Part shown: piece by piece, positions 31,801 to 41,333 of the stretch | Position numbering within the stretch: position 1 is the first letter of the stretch | How the letters are laid out: the number at the start of each line of letters is the position of its first letter | Assembly (NCBI GenBank): GCA_963422465.1 | Contig: OY730169.1 | Coordinates: forward strand, 2,356,001 to 2,420,000 | Source: Lichina pygmaea | Lineage: Eukaryota > Ascomycota > Lichinomycetes > Lichinales > Lichinaceae | Direction of reading: 5' to 3' | Length of the DNA stretch: 64,000 nt | Notes under the pieces: generated by a model | The model's input: the letters and a program-made list of their open reading frames with translations, nothing else | What the model was told of the DNA's origin: nothing | The model's database searches: none | Position numbers and translations under genes: made by a program

Positions 31801-33139
31801 AGCTGCTGACGCAGATGGGCGCTCGATGCGTCAAGCAGTGGCACTGGAATCCGAACGCCGTCCTTGGGGCTTCTGTCGGAGGCGCTGTCGGCGGCGGTGG
31901 TTACCAGGCGGCAGCCATCGCGGCTGGAGCTGCGGCTTCGGCTGCCGCGCACAAGGTCGGTATCACCCACGTCGTGTTCAAGGACGGCAGCAAGAGGACG
32001 CTCGAGAAGGTTCGAGAGGCAAAAGGGGCCGTTCATTGCGTTGGGGTGGCCTGGGTTCTAGAGTGAGTCTTCCTTTGAGTTTACAGGCATCACGCGGTCG
32101 TCCTTTTCCCCTGTCCACTCGTCTCCCCCCTTTTGCCTCCTATCCCATATCTTTCAGAATAAATTACCCTCCTGTGCGCCCCCTTCCTCCCAGACCAGTC
32201 TCTTCACACAACCTTCTCTTCTGCAACGGTCTTTTCTGGAACCGCTCTCTTCTTGCACACACTCGTCCAACATCCCTGACAATGAAACGATGCAGTTGCG
32301 AACGTAACGACGCCTGGCTTGAAGAAGAATCGTACTCGGTCGACACGGCCATGGTCCCACGTCTTGGTCAGCGCCGACGCAAGTCCATGGAGCCTCGTGC
32401 TCTGGCGAACTCCGGCCCGCCGCAGTTCGCTGCTCCTTATGCGGCCGGGAACGCCTTTGTCGTCGATCATACTCCGGGGGCAGCTGGCATCGGCCAGCAG
32501 ACTTCACGGACGATCGCCTCCTTCAACGCGAGCCCGTCTCCGCCGCCTCCAGTCACGCCAAATCCGTTCCGGTCGACCCACGCGCACCCGTACAACGAGG
32601 ATGCCGTCCGCGGCTTGGTCTACGGTCACGAGGGTTTCTTGGTCCCGAGGCCTACCCTCCCTTATGCGCGGCCGTACTCGACCCCGATCCCGATTGCCAA
32701 TACGCTGGGCTACTCGACCCCGACCCCGACCCCGACCTCGCCCTTCGCTCAGGTGCCGCCGTACTCGTACTCCTACTCTCCTCCCTCGTCGGACGGAGAC
32801 ACGACGATGAGCACGCCGTACTTCCTGAAGCCGTCAGCGATCGTGCAGCACACGTGTCCGCCGAAGCCCAAGCTAGCACCATGCCGCGGCGTCGAGAAGG
32901 GTCAGGGATCGCTCTATCCGAAGCCGCCGAGCCATAGGGAGACCCGGAAGACGCTGTTCCCCGTCACCGGACGCATCGACGACTGTCCGGACGAGCGTCT
33001 GAGGATCAGACTCCAGAACGCCAGGCGCAAGACGATGCAGTGGGCTCCCAAGGTCGGGAGTCCGCTGGGCAAGACGGTCGTTTCTATCGACGACATCGAT
33101 GACGATGACGATCCCGACCGTGATTTCGAGTTCGTCTGA
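28830..33139 (+). CDS. large AT-hook and BRCT-domain nuclear protein, 2 exons
   Basis: Exons 28830-32062 and 32296-33139, with a 233-nt intron (GTGAGT...TGCAG) that joins CVGVAWVLD to CERNDAWLEEES; 1358 residues. An N-terminal AT hook (KRPRGRPRKA, ~residues 70-79) suggests DNA binding. The middle ~800 residues are disordered and full of S/T-P-x-K motifs (SPSK, SPTK, SPPK), the pattern of CDK sites; a local VSVSxxK repeat lies at about 29,950-30,010. The BRCT domain starts near residue 970 (LRGAVVYVDVHTTEGADASG; ITHVVFKDGSKRT; CVGVAWV). The segment after the intron (DTAMVPRLGQRRRKSMEPRA) follows the BRCT as in related fungal proteins, then a Pro-rich tail ends in an acidic VSIDDIDDDDDPD. Probably a DNA-damage or chromatin factor bound through the BRCT; the specific orthologue is not known to me. 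Confidence 0.85.
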
Positions 33140-34247
33140 GCTTTGATTCGTGTTTCGTGCTTTGGCGGTTTCTGGGTGACGGTGCCATCGGACGTCGGGT
33201 GACGAAGACGCGCAACGACACAGCCTGGCTGTTGCGAGGGTCCACGTCGGTACCGGTCCGTTTGGTCTCCTCCCTTCAGCCTTCGGAGCTCCCTCTTGGT
33301 GTTGATTGGTGTTGAACTGGTCACGGGCACGCGATGGCGAGTGCGGCGTATTGCAGCGGGCACGGAGATGCGCGTACCGGGCGGGGCGACGGAGATGGAC
33401 ATTGTCGACGGGTCAGGATAACTACTAACCATACCTCTTTCTGCCAACCCCATCTATGTTCACCATGCTATCATCACCATGCCCTCGTCACTGTGCCGTC
33501 GTCATCATCATCATCATCATCATCATCTTCACCATCTTCACCTTCATCCTCATCGGCGGCCCCCAACTCCCAACCCCAGTCTCCTCTATCCCCACCCAAA
33601 CATCGGCGAGAGCGAATCACAAAGCCTTAGCTAGCCAACTAGCCCACAGCTACTTTGTTTGCTGACATTGTATCAAGAGGTCAAACATGACATGTACCGT
33701 ACGGTCCTGTACAAGGAATCTCCGATTGATCGTATATAACAAGACTCTGGAACGAACGTCTTGTCGGGAGGGTTGTCATCCTCTCGTACCACCAGGATAC
33801 CTCATCTCTTATTAACCTAGATTCTGGTGACCAACACACTCGAAGAGGTACCGTAATCATCAAGGAGTAATCGATTTTTTGAGAGGCATATTTGCTCCTG
33901 AGAGTATGTCTTGAATCTAACGAGAGCAACTCAACTAACTACTCCTTTGGGGGGGATAGGGGGTCCTGGGGATTTGATGATAGGTTGATCGAGTGACGGT
34001 AATTAGTATGGTAGCTTGTGTTCACACATGTCTGAGATAGTATGACTACGACTGGAACATTTTTTGGATATGGATATGATTGTAGAAATTCTGCTGGTAC
34101 CGTCTAGTCTTCCAATTCGTGATGATGTAGCGGCGTGTAGCTCCTTACAAAGGAAGTAATCAACTACGTACAGTACCCTTCTCGAGAAGTTGCCTACAAC
34201 TAGAGATGTGATCATCAGCAGACTTTCTTACTTTCCACAATCAAACC
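33140..34247. other. intergenic region with trinucleotide repeat
   Basis: A (CAT/ATC)n tract runs from about 33,499 to 33,530. Small frames in this region come from that repeat. No supported gene; the promoter for the gene at 34248 lies at its right edge. Confidence 0.45.
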
Positions 34248-35134
34248 ATGTCCACATCTCCTGCGACGGCGCCGAGCTCTGTCCCAACCGTCTATCACGA
34301 TCCGCTAGATCCAGCGGAGCTCGTGCACGATGCACTTTTTGTTTTGGCTAGGAACGGCATCGTCCTGGTGGAATGGGCGGAGATGCTGTACCGTCGCATG
34401 GGTTATCCGGCCATACCTGTGGTACGTACTTCGCTCGTTACCGGTACTTACGACGTCAGGATCCATCCCGAGTACAAGCCCGGAATTAAGCTAGACGGCT
34501 CACTTCTTCGTAGGACATCTCATTCTTGTTCAGAGACGAGCACGTCGACAAGGCCTGTCGCATCATCGCCGAGGAATGCCATCTCCCCGTGGTGGACCCT
34601 CAGCCTCTTCACGCTGCCGCAAAGGGCGACTTTTACACCAAAGGGCAACACTTCTTGCTCACGCCACACGAAGGTCCCGAACATCCTCATTCCCGCTGCC
34701 TCGCCCTCTTCCCCTTGTCGTGGGCTGGCTTCGCTGAAGACGAGCTCCGGCCGGTCTCTCTCCGCTTGTCGACAATACATCCCGAACATCCTGAGGTGCT
34801 CACGGTCTCGCCGGCGTCCCTGTGCGCGGCCTTGGTTCGCCTGCACTGCCGAGCTCGGCGCAACAGTCCCATGGCTAGATGGCTCGAGATGGATCTCGCA
34901 ACGATCATATTTCACAGCCTCTTCGACGCCAGCTACGAGGGCGATTACGTGGAGTTGAAGGGCAACGATCCCTGGATGAAGGAAGAACTGGACGAGCTCG
35001 AGACAGCATTGGACAAGTTTCGATGCTGGAACTTTAGAGATGGTGAAGTCTGGATCGCGGATGCTTTGGAGGCGATCCTTGCAGGACGAGGCGACTATAA
35101 CGACTTGCCAGCATTGTCTGGGGAGGAGAACTAA
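34248..35134 (+). CDS. conserved fungal protein of unknown function, 2 exons
   Basis: Exons 34248-34421 and 34514-35134, joined across a 92-nt intron (GTACGT...CGTAG) in phase 0, giving 264 residues. The sequence reads like a compact globular fungal protein: DPAELVHDALFVLARNGIVL, EMLYRRMGYPAIPVDISFLF across the splice, ACRIIAEECHLPVVDP, KGDFYTKGQHFLLTP, VSLRLSTIHPEHPEV, RNSPMARWLEMDLATIIFHS and a C-terminal DGEVWIADALEAILAGRGDY. I recall close relatives only as uncharacterised proteins. No signal peptide, membrane segment or known catalytic motif was seen. It is the last intact host gene before the transposon block. Confidence 0.8.
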
Positions 35135-35324
35135 TCACACGAATACCACGTAACGCTACGATCAAAAAGGAGTACTTTTGCCTTATCATTATGAATTTGC
35201 TACGTCCCTCTTCCCTTCCCCGTCTATTCCTACTTCTCCGTGATATCTGTTGAGATGTCAGTCATGGTTAGAAGGTGATGATAGACTATCATTGATAGGG
35301 GAGGATAGTATCTGAACGATCGCT
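35135..35324. other. short spacer between convergent coding regions
   Basis: 190 bp between the stop codon of the plus-strand unknown gene and that of the minus-strand coding remnant; holds both 3' ends. Nothing else seen. Confidence 0.4.
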
Positions 35325-35527
35325 TTATGATATATCTGTAGCCTTGATTCTCTCTCGTTCATCGTCGTTCAGAACCGACATCACAAGGCCGAGCTCCTCC
35401 GACGAGCCTTTCTGCTCCACGTGGGCCATGTACTTGCGCACAGCCCAGCACAGCTTGTCAGGCTGCTCTGTCGAGTATCGGCTGATGGTGATGGAGAGTT
35501 TTCGTTCAGCGAGCCACCTAATGAGGA
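35325..35527 (-). pseudogene. C-terminal exon-like remnant of an unrecognised host gene
   Basis: From a possible acceptor (CTCATTAG, ending about 35528) the minus frame reads WLAERKLSITISRYSTEQPD and then DKLCWAVRKYMAHVEQKG, ending NDDERERIKATDIS and stop. Composition and helix-like patterning look like real protein, unlike neighbouring frames. I do not recognise it. It probably belongs with the remnant at 36183-36478, the tRNA-like repeat lying in the intron-like gap. Upstream exons are not present in the window. Confidence 0.4.
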
Positions 35528-35531
35528 ACCT

Positions 35532-35660
35532 GGGGCGGCATGGTGTAGCGGGAAACTGGTGAGAGTTTCCCACTACGTGGCACCCATGACCCGGAACCAG
35601 TGGTGTCAGGCCTGGAGAACCTGACTAAACTAGTCGTCAGTTCGAATCTGACCCACCCCA
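35532..35660 (+). repeat. tRNA-like / SINE-like sequence with Pol III-type B box
   Basis: GTCAGTTCGAATCTGAC at 35636-35652 is a perfect T-arm: 5-bp stem, TTCGAAT loop and B-box match. The following CCACCCC could pair, with one mismatch, with GGGGCGG at 35532-35538, 129 bp upstream, so the ends behave like an acceptor stem. TGGTGTAGCGGGAAACTGG resembles an A box. The interior folds into two strong hairpins, GGGAAACT/AGTTTCCC and GTCAGG/CCTGAC. The body is too long and its anticodon arm too irregular for a normal tRNA. A tRNA-derived SINE is the best reading; a tRNA with an unusual intron is the alternative. Confidence 0.55.
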
Positions 35661-36182
35661 CATTCTGCCACAAAAACCCCCGAGATTCATAGAACTTGTC
35701 TAAGATGTACTCCTCGCAAGATGTATGAAAACCTTCAAGAAATAGCTCATCCAATATCCGTCAAGATCCACAAAACCCTCATTACTGCGGTTTTCCTATT
35801 TCCCCTACGGGGTTTGGGGTTTTCCCACAGTACGTACACTACAAACCACGGGGTGTACGGTAAATGCGTGAGGTCCCCGAGTCAAGTCTACCAGAGACAA
35901 AAATCCTTCAAGAAGTTCTGCATGGCTTAACAGCCGAATCAGTGTAAGAATCAAATAAAAAAAAATTAATCAGGAACCTGATATCCTCTTGATCTTGTCT
36001 CGCTTTCAGCATGGTCATAGGTCGCGTGCTCTCGTAGATGTTGACCCAACGCTTCATCTTGGTCAAGATCAGGATGCTAGGGTGGAGAATCGGAATCGGA
36101 TGTTCCGACGTTGGACCTTGATTCTCGTGTCAGCTTGTCTTGTTGTTGTTGTTTTTTTTCCACTTAGGAAACTGATGTGAAG
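35661..36182. other. spacer between the two remnants of the disrupted gene
   Basis: About 520 bp with no supported frame. If the flanking exon-like pieces belong together, this plus the tRNA-like repeat was an intron, or was inserted later. Confidence 0.35.
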
Positions 36183-36478
36183 CTACGAGCCTGCGTCCTC
36201 TCCCTCTAGGTTTCCAATCTTTCGTGGATACGCCACAGACAGCACCGATTCAGGAGGTACACGAGCAGGAAGGCCAAGTGTGCCTGTTGCTAGCGTCTCC
36301 ACCAGCACATTCTCCGTCGCCGCCTCGACGAGATCCTTGCCCGAAAGACCTTCAGTGGTGTTCGGGGCGAAGTAGAACTTCATCCCGACTTCTGCGAATC
36401 GATGGTTGAGAGCCATGATCTGCGGGCGAGCGTCGGTCAGAATCTTGGTGGCATTGTTCACCTCTAGGAGCACGTCTA
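36183..36478 (-). pseudogene. internal exon-like remnant of an unrecognised host gene
   Basis: After a possible acceptor (AAAACTCAG) the minus frame reads EDIDVLLEVNNATKILTDAR and continues with RFAEVGMKFYFAPNTTEGLS, ending YPRKIGNLEGEDAGS. In-frame TGA just upstream means the exon cannot extend further. The right side is LINE sequence, so the 5' part of the gene appears to have been displaced or lost. I cannot name the protein. The pairing with 35325-35527 rests on strand, order and similar quality only. Confidence 0.4.
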
Positions 36479-36489
36479 TGTCCTCTGTC

Positions 36490-38009
36490 TGAGTTTTTCA
36501 TCTCTTCCCAGTACAACTACGCCCAAGGACCATCACTTCTGACAATCAACGCATTTTGTCAGAAGTCCTGGAAACCAGCCGAGTTCCACCCTCAAACCAC
36601 CAAAACCTTAAGGTGAAAACCCATCACTTTGGAAAACTCAACCTGTTTGTCAAAAGTTGCGATCCCAGACTCTACGATCTTCAACTTCAACAAGCAACAG
36701 ACTACCAATAACAAGAGAGAGAGAGGCCAGTGGTTTTCTGGACAACTGGGGACAGGCCCCAATTACCTAGGAACACTCAGTCTTGGGGTGTGGTCCCAGG
36801 ATTGAGTAAGTACTCCCAGTTCAAGAGGAAAACAGAGAGTGGAAAAGTGGAATGACTTGAGCTCTACTCTTGGCTGGCAGAATCTAAGAATTCAAGGAAA
36901 GTCTAGATAGGGGGTCTGGTCCCTAGTCTAGGTGAATACTCCCAGACCTAACCCAGAGCTTAGAAGGAAGAAGCTGCCCAGGAAAGTCTAGCTCTGAGGT
37001 CTGGACTCAGAGCTAGATCACTACTGCTGGGAAGTCAGGGTACTCTTCTCTTTCCCTCAACTCTCTCAACTCTCTAAAGGTATCACTACTGGAAACCCAG
37101 AGCTATGGCCTCAAAAAAGAAAAAACCCAGTCATCCCCAATACAACTCTAGAGTACCAACCTCTATACTGGCTCCCAGATCCCCCAACATCCAATCCAGC
37201 TCTTCTTCTTTATCTATTCCCCCAGAGCCAAGCCAACAAGATACCTCTCTGCCAACACCAGACCAACAAGCTGGAGAAAACACACTGCCAGTATCCCAGA
37301 TTGTTGAAGTCTGGCTAAACCAGTCTAAAGCTCCCCCAAAGGTACAGGCAGCATGGAAGAAAATCACCACCCAGCTAGCAAGCCATATAGCTACACCTTC
37401 CACCACTGGACAAGAGATCCAGAAAGTTCTCCAGAGACTGGACAAAATTGAGAAAAATATGCAAACACCAGCATCTAATCTCTCCTATGCCCAAGCAGTC
37501 CAGAAAGCTACAGTTCAGGAAATTCCAGTTCCCCAGAGAATCTTCAGTGAGATTACTATCAGACCTGGAGTCCAAATAGCACAGACAGGAAACAGAACAC
37601 TCTCCCAGCTTGTGCAGGCTATCAAGAACAAAGTCCCTACATCTTGCCAGAAAGATATCAGAGCAGTCAGAAAGCTTCCTTCTGGTGATATTATCATCTC
37701 TCTGGAATCTCCCTCAGCCAAGACCCAACTAGAACAGAACAAAGACTGGATCTCTGCAGTGTTCTCTGAAGAAGCTAAGATCTCTTCCAGAATCTTCCCA
37801 GTCATGGTTCATGGAGTTCAAACAAAGGACTTTAACCCAGATAACCTGGAAGAGATAACTAAGACTATCTTCAGACAAAACCCTGGTATGGAAAACCAGG
37901 TCAAAATCCTGAGAACCTACTGGACCAGAAAGTCCAAACTTCTTAAGAAATCTGTGACATCTCTGCACATAGATCTTGCAACACCTGAGCAAGCTAATCT
38001 ACTAATCAA
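36490..38009 (+). mobile_element. LINE 5' portion, interrupted by the LTR of element A1
   Basis: The plus-strand 5' part of a non-LTR element; the left boundary is approximate. The leader (about 36,500-37,104) contains three diverged ~110-bp units with the shared words GGTCTGG(T/A)C and ACTCCCAG, and the ORF1-like frame follows at 37105. The sequence stops being LINE-like exactly where the gypsy LTR (TGTTACGATCC) starts at 38010. The rest of the LINE would lie beyond A1, outside the window. Confidence 0.65.
37105..38009 (+). pseudogene. LINE ORF1-like (Gag-like nucleic-acid-binding) protein, 3' truncated
   Basis: The frame opens MASKKKKPSHPQYNSRVP and runs about 301 residues of LINE sequence; a further 11 codons to a stop at 38046 come from the inserted LTR. 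Features: Ser/Pro-rich basic N-terminus; a coiled-coil-like part (IQKVLQRLDKIEKNMQ); then the RRM-like module of LINE ORF1 proteins (RAVRKLPSGDIIISLESPSA; MVHGVQTKDFNPDNLEEITK; TSLHIDLATPEQANLLI). The zinc knuckles normally found next are missing because of the insertion. There are no internal stops, so it was quite young when hit or escaped mutation. Confidence 0.7.
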
Positions 38010-38648
38010 TGTTACGATCCCTGGGATGGGAGCCACTTATTTATAGGCAATCAGGCCGCGGGCCAGGCAAGAGGACACCATGGAAAGTCAAGTGACCAAA
38101 CTGACAAAGAGTCACGTGACTGTCGAGACAAACACGGGTGTCTCGACGCAGCATGCATGAAGCATCAAGACAATCTCACCTGTCTTGACGCAGCATGCAT
38201 CAAGACAATCTCACCAGTCTCGATGCAGGGTGCAGGAAGTATCGAGACAATCTCACCCGTCTCGACACAGTGTGCATGAAGCATCGAGACAATCTCACCG
38301 GTCTCGACGTAGGGTGCATAACATGGTGGGACTGTCGAGACAATCTCACCCGTCTCGATGTCAAGACTGTCGAGACAATCTTGATCATCTTAACAGGCCA
38401 GCACTATATAGTCTGGCGATAGTTCCCTTATGGAACGATTATCTTTAACTCATGTTGTGATCTAGACAACTAGATCCACTTTAATACAATCCTTTTGTAC
38501 GAAGCCATTGATCAGGTGTCACCACCACCATATTCCACTAAACCCCTTCGCGCTCCTTGACACTCCTCTCCTGCGAGAACCAACCTGCCTTCCACATCTC
38601 ACCCTTAATCCTATACTCGGTTAGGATAGCATGGTACAGACTGCAATA
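38010..38648 (+). repeat. 5' LTR of element A1
   Basis: Begins TGTTACGATCC and ends GACTGCAATA (CA end mutated to TA relative to A2's GACCGCAACA). Sense TATA-like TATATAG at 38405-38411. On the opposite strand TATAAATAA (38037-38045) lies ~35 bp from the outer end. The U3 part (about 38,112-38,375) holds six or seven diverged copies of a unit with the inverted core TCGAGACAATCTCACCCGTC, each able to form a hairpin. The last 200 bp are colinear with A2's LTR. Confidence 0.85.
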
Positions 38649-38666
38649 CTTTGAAGACCCTCAAGG

Positions 38667-39494
38667 ATGAGTACCTCAGGAGCAACCAACCCCAACTTCC
38701 CAGATAGAAAGATTAGCATCGCCAAGCCAGACCTGTTCTACAGCGAAAGGAACAAGGTTGACGACTGGCTCATGCAACTTCAAGTCTACTTTCAATTCCA
38801 ACCAGAGACAAGGCTGCCTAAAGAAAAGTGGTCACTCTTTGCAACCACTTACATGAGAGGTAATACCCACTGATGGATTAAGCCTTACATCAACAAACAC
38901 CTCTCAGGAAACAGAGATCACGACGGCACATCAGAATGGATGACAAAATGAACATGATTCAAGGACAAGATCAAAAGGATCCTTAGACTATCTAACAAAG
39001 ACAAAGTGGCTATACGAATAATCCAGCACATCAAGTAATGATGCTCAGCCGCAGAGTATACCACACAGTTCAAACAATACTCAGTACTGACCGACTGGGA
39101 TAACAACACCCTGATAGTCATGTACCGACGTGGACTCAAGGAAAACATGAAGGACAAGATCACCTTCAACAGACAAGTGGTCAACACACTGGACAAGCTT
39201 ATCGCACAAGCAATCAACATTGACGACAAGTTATTCAAGCGAGCGATGGAGAAGTGCCATGACAGAGGATACAGCCACCCCACATGGCATGTGAGCAACC
39301 ACTACAAGCCGCCTAACAAGGCACCACCATATGATCCATATGGCTATGCACCTATGGAACTGGATGCAGTCCACCATAGGGGAAGGTTCACAAAGGGAAG
39401 GAACAACAGAAAGGGGAAAGCACTGAAGTGCTATACCTGTGGCAAGCTAGGCCACATGGTGAAAGACTGTTGTTCAAAGAACAAGGTGCACTGA
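38667..39494 (+). pseudogene. gag of element A1, with stops
   Basis: Starts MSTSGATNPNFPDRKIS and carries the retroviral-type capsid region, then a CCHC zinc knuckle (CYTCGKLGHMVKDC) near the end. In-frame stops occur near 38,872, 38,947, 39,036 and 39,039. Most are explained by C-to-T or G-to-A changes in Arg, Gln or Trp codons. Confidence 0.8.
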
Positions 39495-40836
39495 CAGCAA
39501 CTTAATACACTTGACGGAGACTGGAATGTCATCAAGCCAGAGGACCCACCAGAAGAGGCCCAGCTATCCCTCAAACAATAGGATGATTATAATCAAACAC
39601 TTGAAGCAGTCTACCAACTGGCAACATCAGGAGACAAGGACCTACCAGAACAGACAGGTCAGGACAAGAGACAGGAGCCCTTAACCACCTCTGATAGGGA
39701 CCGAGACAAACCCGTGTCTATCAAAGAAGAAATACCACAAGGAAGCTATGCTTACAGCATGGACTCACAAAACTTACAGCACAGTGAACTACAGTGGAGA
39801 TTCTGCACAAAACACTACTGCACCTACCACAAACAACTACGAAGGTATGGAGGACATTCACCCTACCACACCACCTGCCACCAGCATTGGGTCAATTGCG
39901 AGAAGGATGCGTGTGAGATCCACCTTTGGGACAAACGTAAACACACCGTATTCCCCGAGCACACACATGATTGGCACAAACACCTCATGTTCCTACAGCA
40001 AGGTAACAACAACAACTGCTACATCAACAATTGGCAGTACTACCTCAAACCCGGATGTGACAAGTATCAGCAAGACAAATTCATAAACAGATTCCTCAGG
40101 ACTGATAGGAATAGCTGGACCTATTGCCCAGTCAGTGGAAAAACACTTTAATCAGGAAAAGACTGAACTCCCTTGTCAAGGGGTGACATCGGGAGCTCAA
40201 CCACATGACCCCTAGCAACGCAAAGCACCTGCGATTGCCTGTGTCACTACACGCCAACATGTCAGTACAGACATACACACTTGTTGATTCTGGAGCCAGT
40301 GGAAACTACATTTCAAGACAACTCTACAACACTCTTGGCACTGGAAAGAAATGCAAGCAGCAGCCCTACCAGCTCACGATGGCAAATGGACAGACAGAGC
40401 TAGTCTGCCATGAGACACAGCCAATAGAAATAGTTACCAGACACTATGCTGAAAGGATCCACCTTGATATTGTCGAGTTGGCCACTCAGGATATCTATTT
40501 GGGGATGCCTTGGCTAAAGAAGCACAACCCAGTTGTTAACTGGAGGACAGGAGTACTTACGTTTAGGAACTGCACTAACAACACAGCTCAGACCTGTTAC
40601 CAGCCGCAGAAGGTGTAGACAGATAAGGGAAGGAGTCCTCAGTGGAACCTCACTGACAGAAAGGACAACTCTCAAGAGAAGAGGTCTGCCTTGACAGGCA
40701 CACCCCGGAACCAGGTGGCTAAACAGTCAGAGATAAAGAGAGAGGAAGTTGTTAACCCTCTGGAGATCCCTGAAGAGTACTGACCTGGGTATGATAACCT
40801 CTTTCAGGAAGAGACAACAACAGCAGTGTTACCTAA
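39495..40836 (+). pseudogene. A1 gag C-terminal module and aspartic protease, truncated
   Basis: First a Cys/His-rich module, WVNCEKDACEIHLWDKRKHT (about 39,890-39,950), also seen in family B, then from 40205 the retropepsin-like domain: active site YTLVDSGASGNYIS and, near its end, IYLGMPWLKKHNPVVNW. A stop follows at 40616. The frame continues to PEEY near 40,780, with the B1 LTR beginning at 40837. Confidence 0.75.
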
Positions 40837-41298
40837 TGTTAAGGCCTAGGCCGGAACAGCCCAGGTAAGCAAGGGAGGAGTGTTAGTCATGCGGAACAAC
40901 ATCCGACCGATCCGGTGGACGAGCAAGAGCTAAGCGAGGAGCTTGTCCGGTGGACAAGCAGGAGCTAAGTGAGGAGCTTGTCCGGTGGACAAGCAGGAGC
41001 TAAGTGAGGAGCTTGTCCAGTGGACAAGCAGGAGCTAAGCGAGGAGCTCGTCCACGCAAAAGGATGATACCCCTCAAGGAGACCCCCCCCCTCGGAGCAT
41101 CTGTATAAAGACCACCCAAAGGGCCCGGAGGGATTAGCTCTCCAGGCTGAACACACAATACACATACATTGTACTGAGACAATAGTACAGAGAGAGTTAC
41201 TTATCTGTCTATTTCTCTATCAAGTCCCTGTCTAGAATCTGCCCTGCGAAGCAACAGACTGTACCAGTTTCTGTGTGAACCTGGCCTGGCCTTTAACA
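40837..41298 (+). repeat. 5' LTR of B1
   Basis: TGTTAAGGCC...CCTTTAACA. Contains about four tandem copies of a ~35-bp unit (GAGGAGCTTGTCCGGTGGAC core) at about 40,910-41,055 and a sense TATA box, TGTATAAAGACC, at about 41,101-41,112. Confidence 0.9.
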
Positions 41299-41333
41299 GT
41301 TTCAGTCTCTAACACATAGGACACTGACTCAAT

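Noticed and set aside
33456-33665. Small frame with an Ile run
   Set aside because: Arises from the CAT/ATC trinucleotide repeat.
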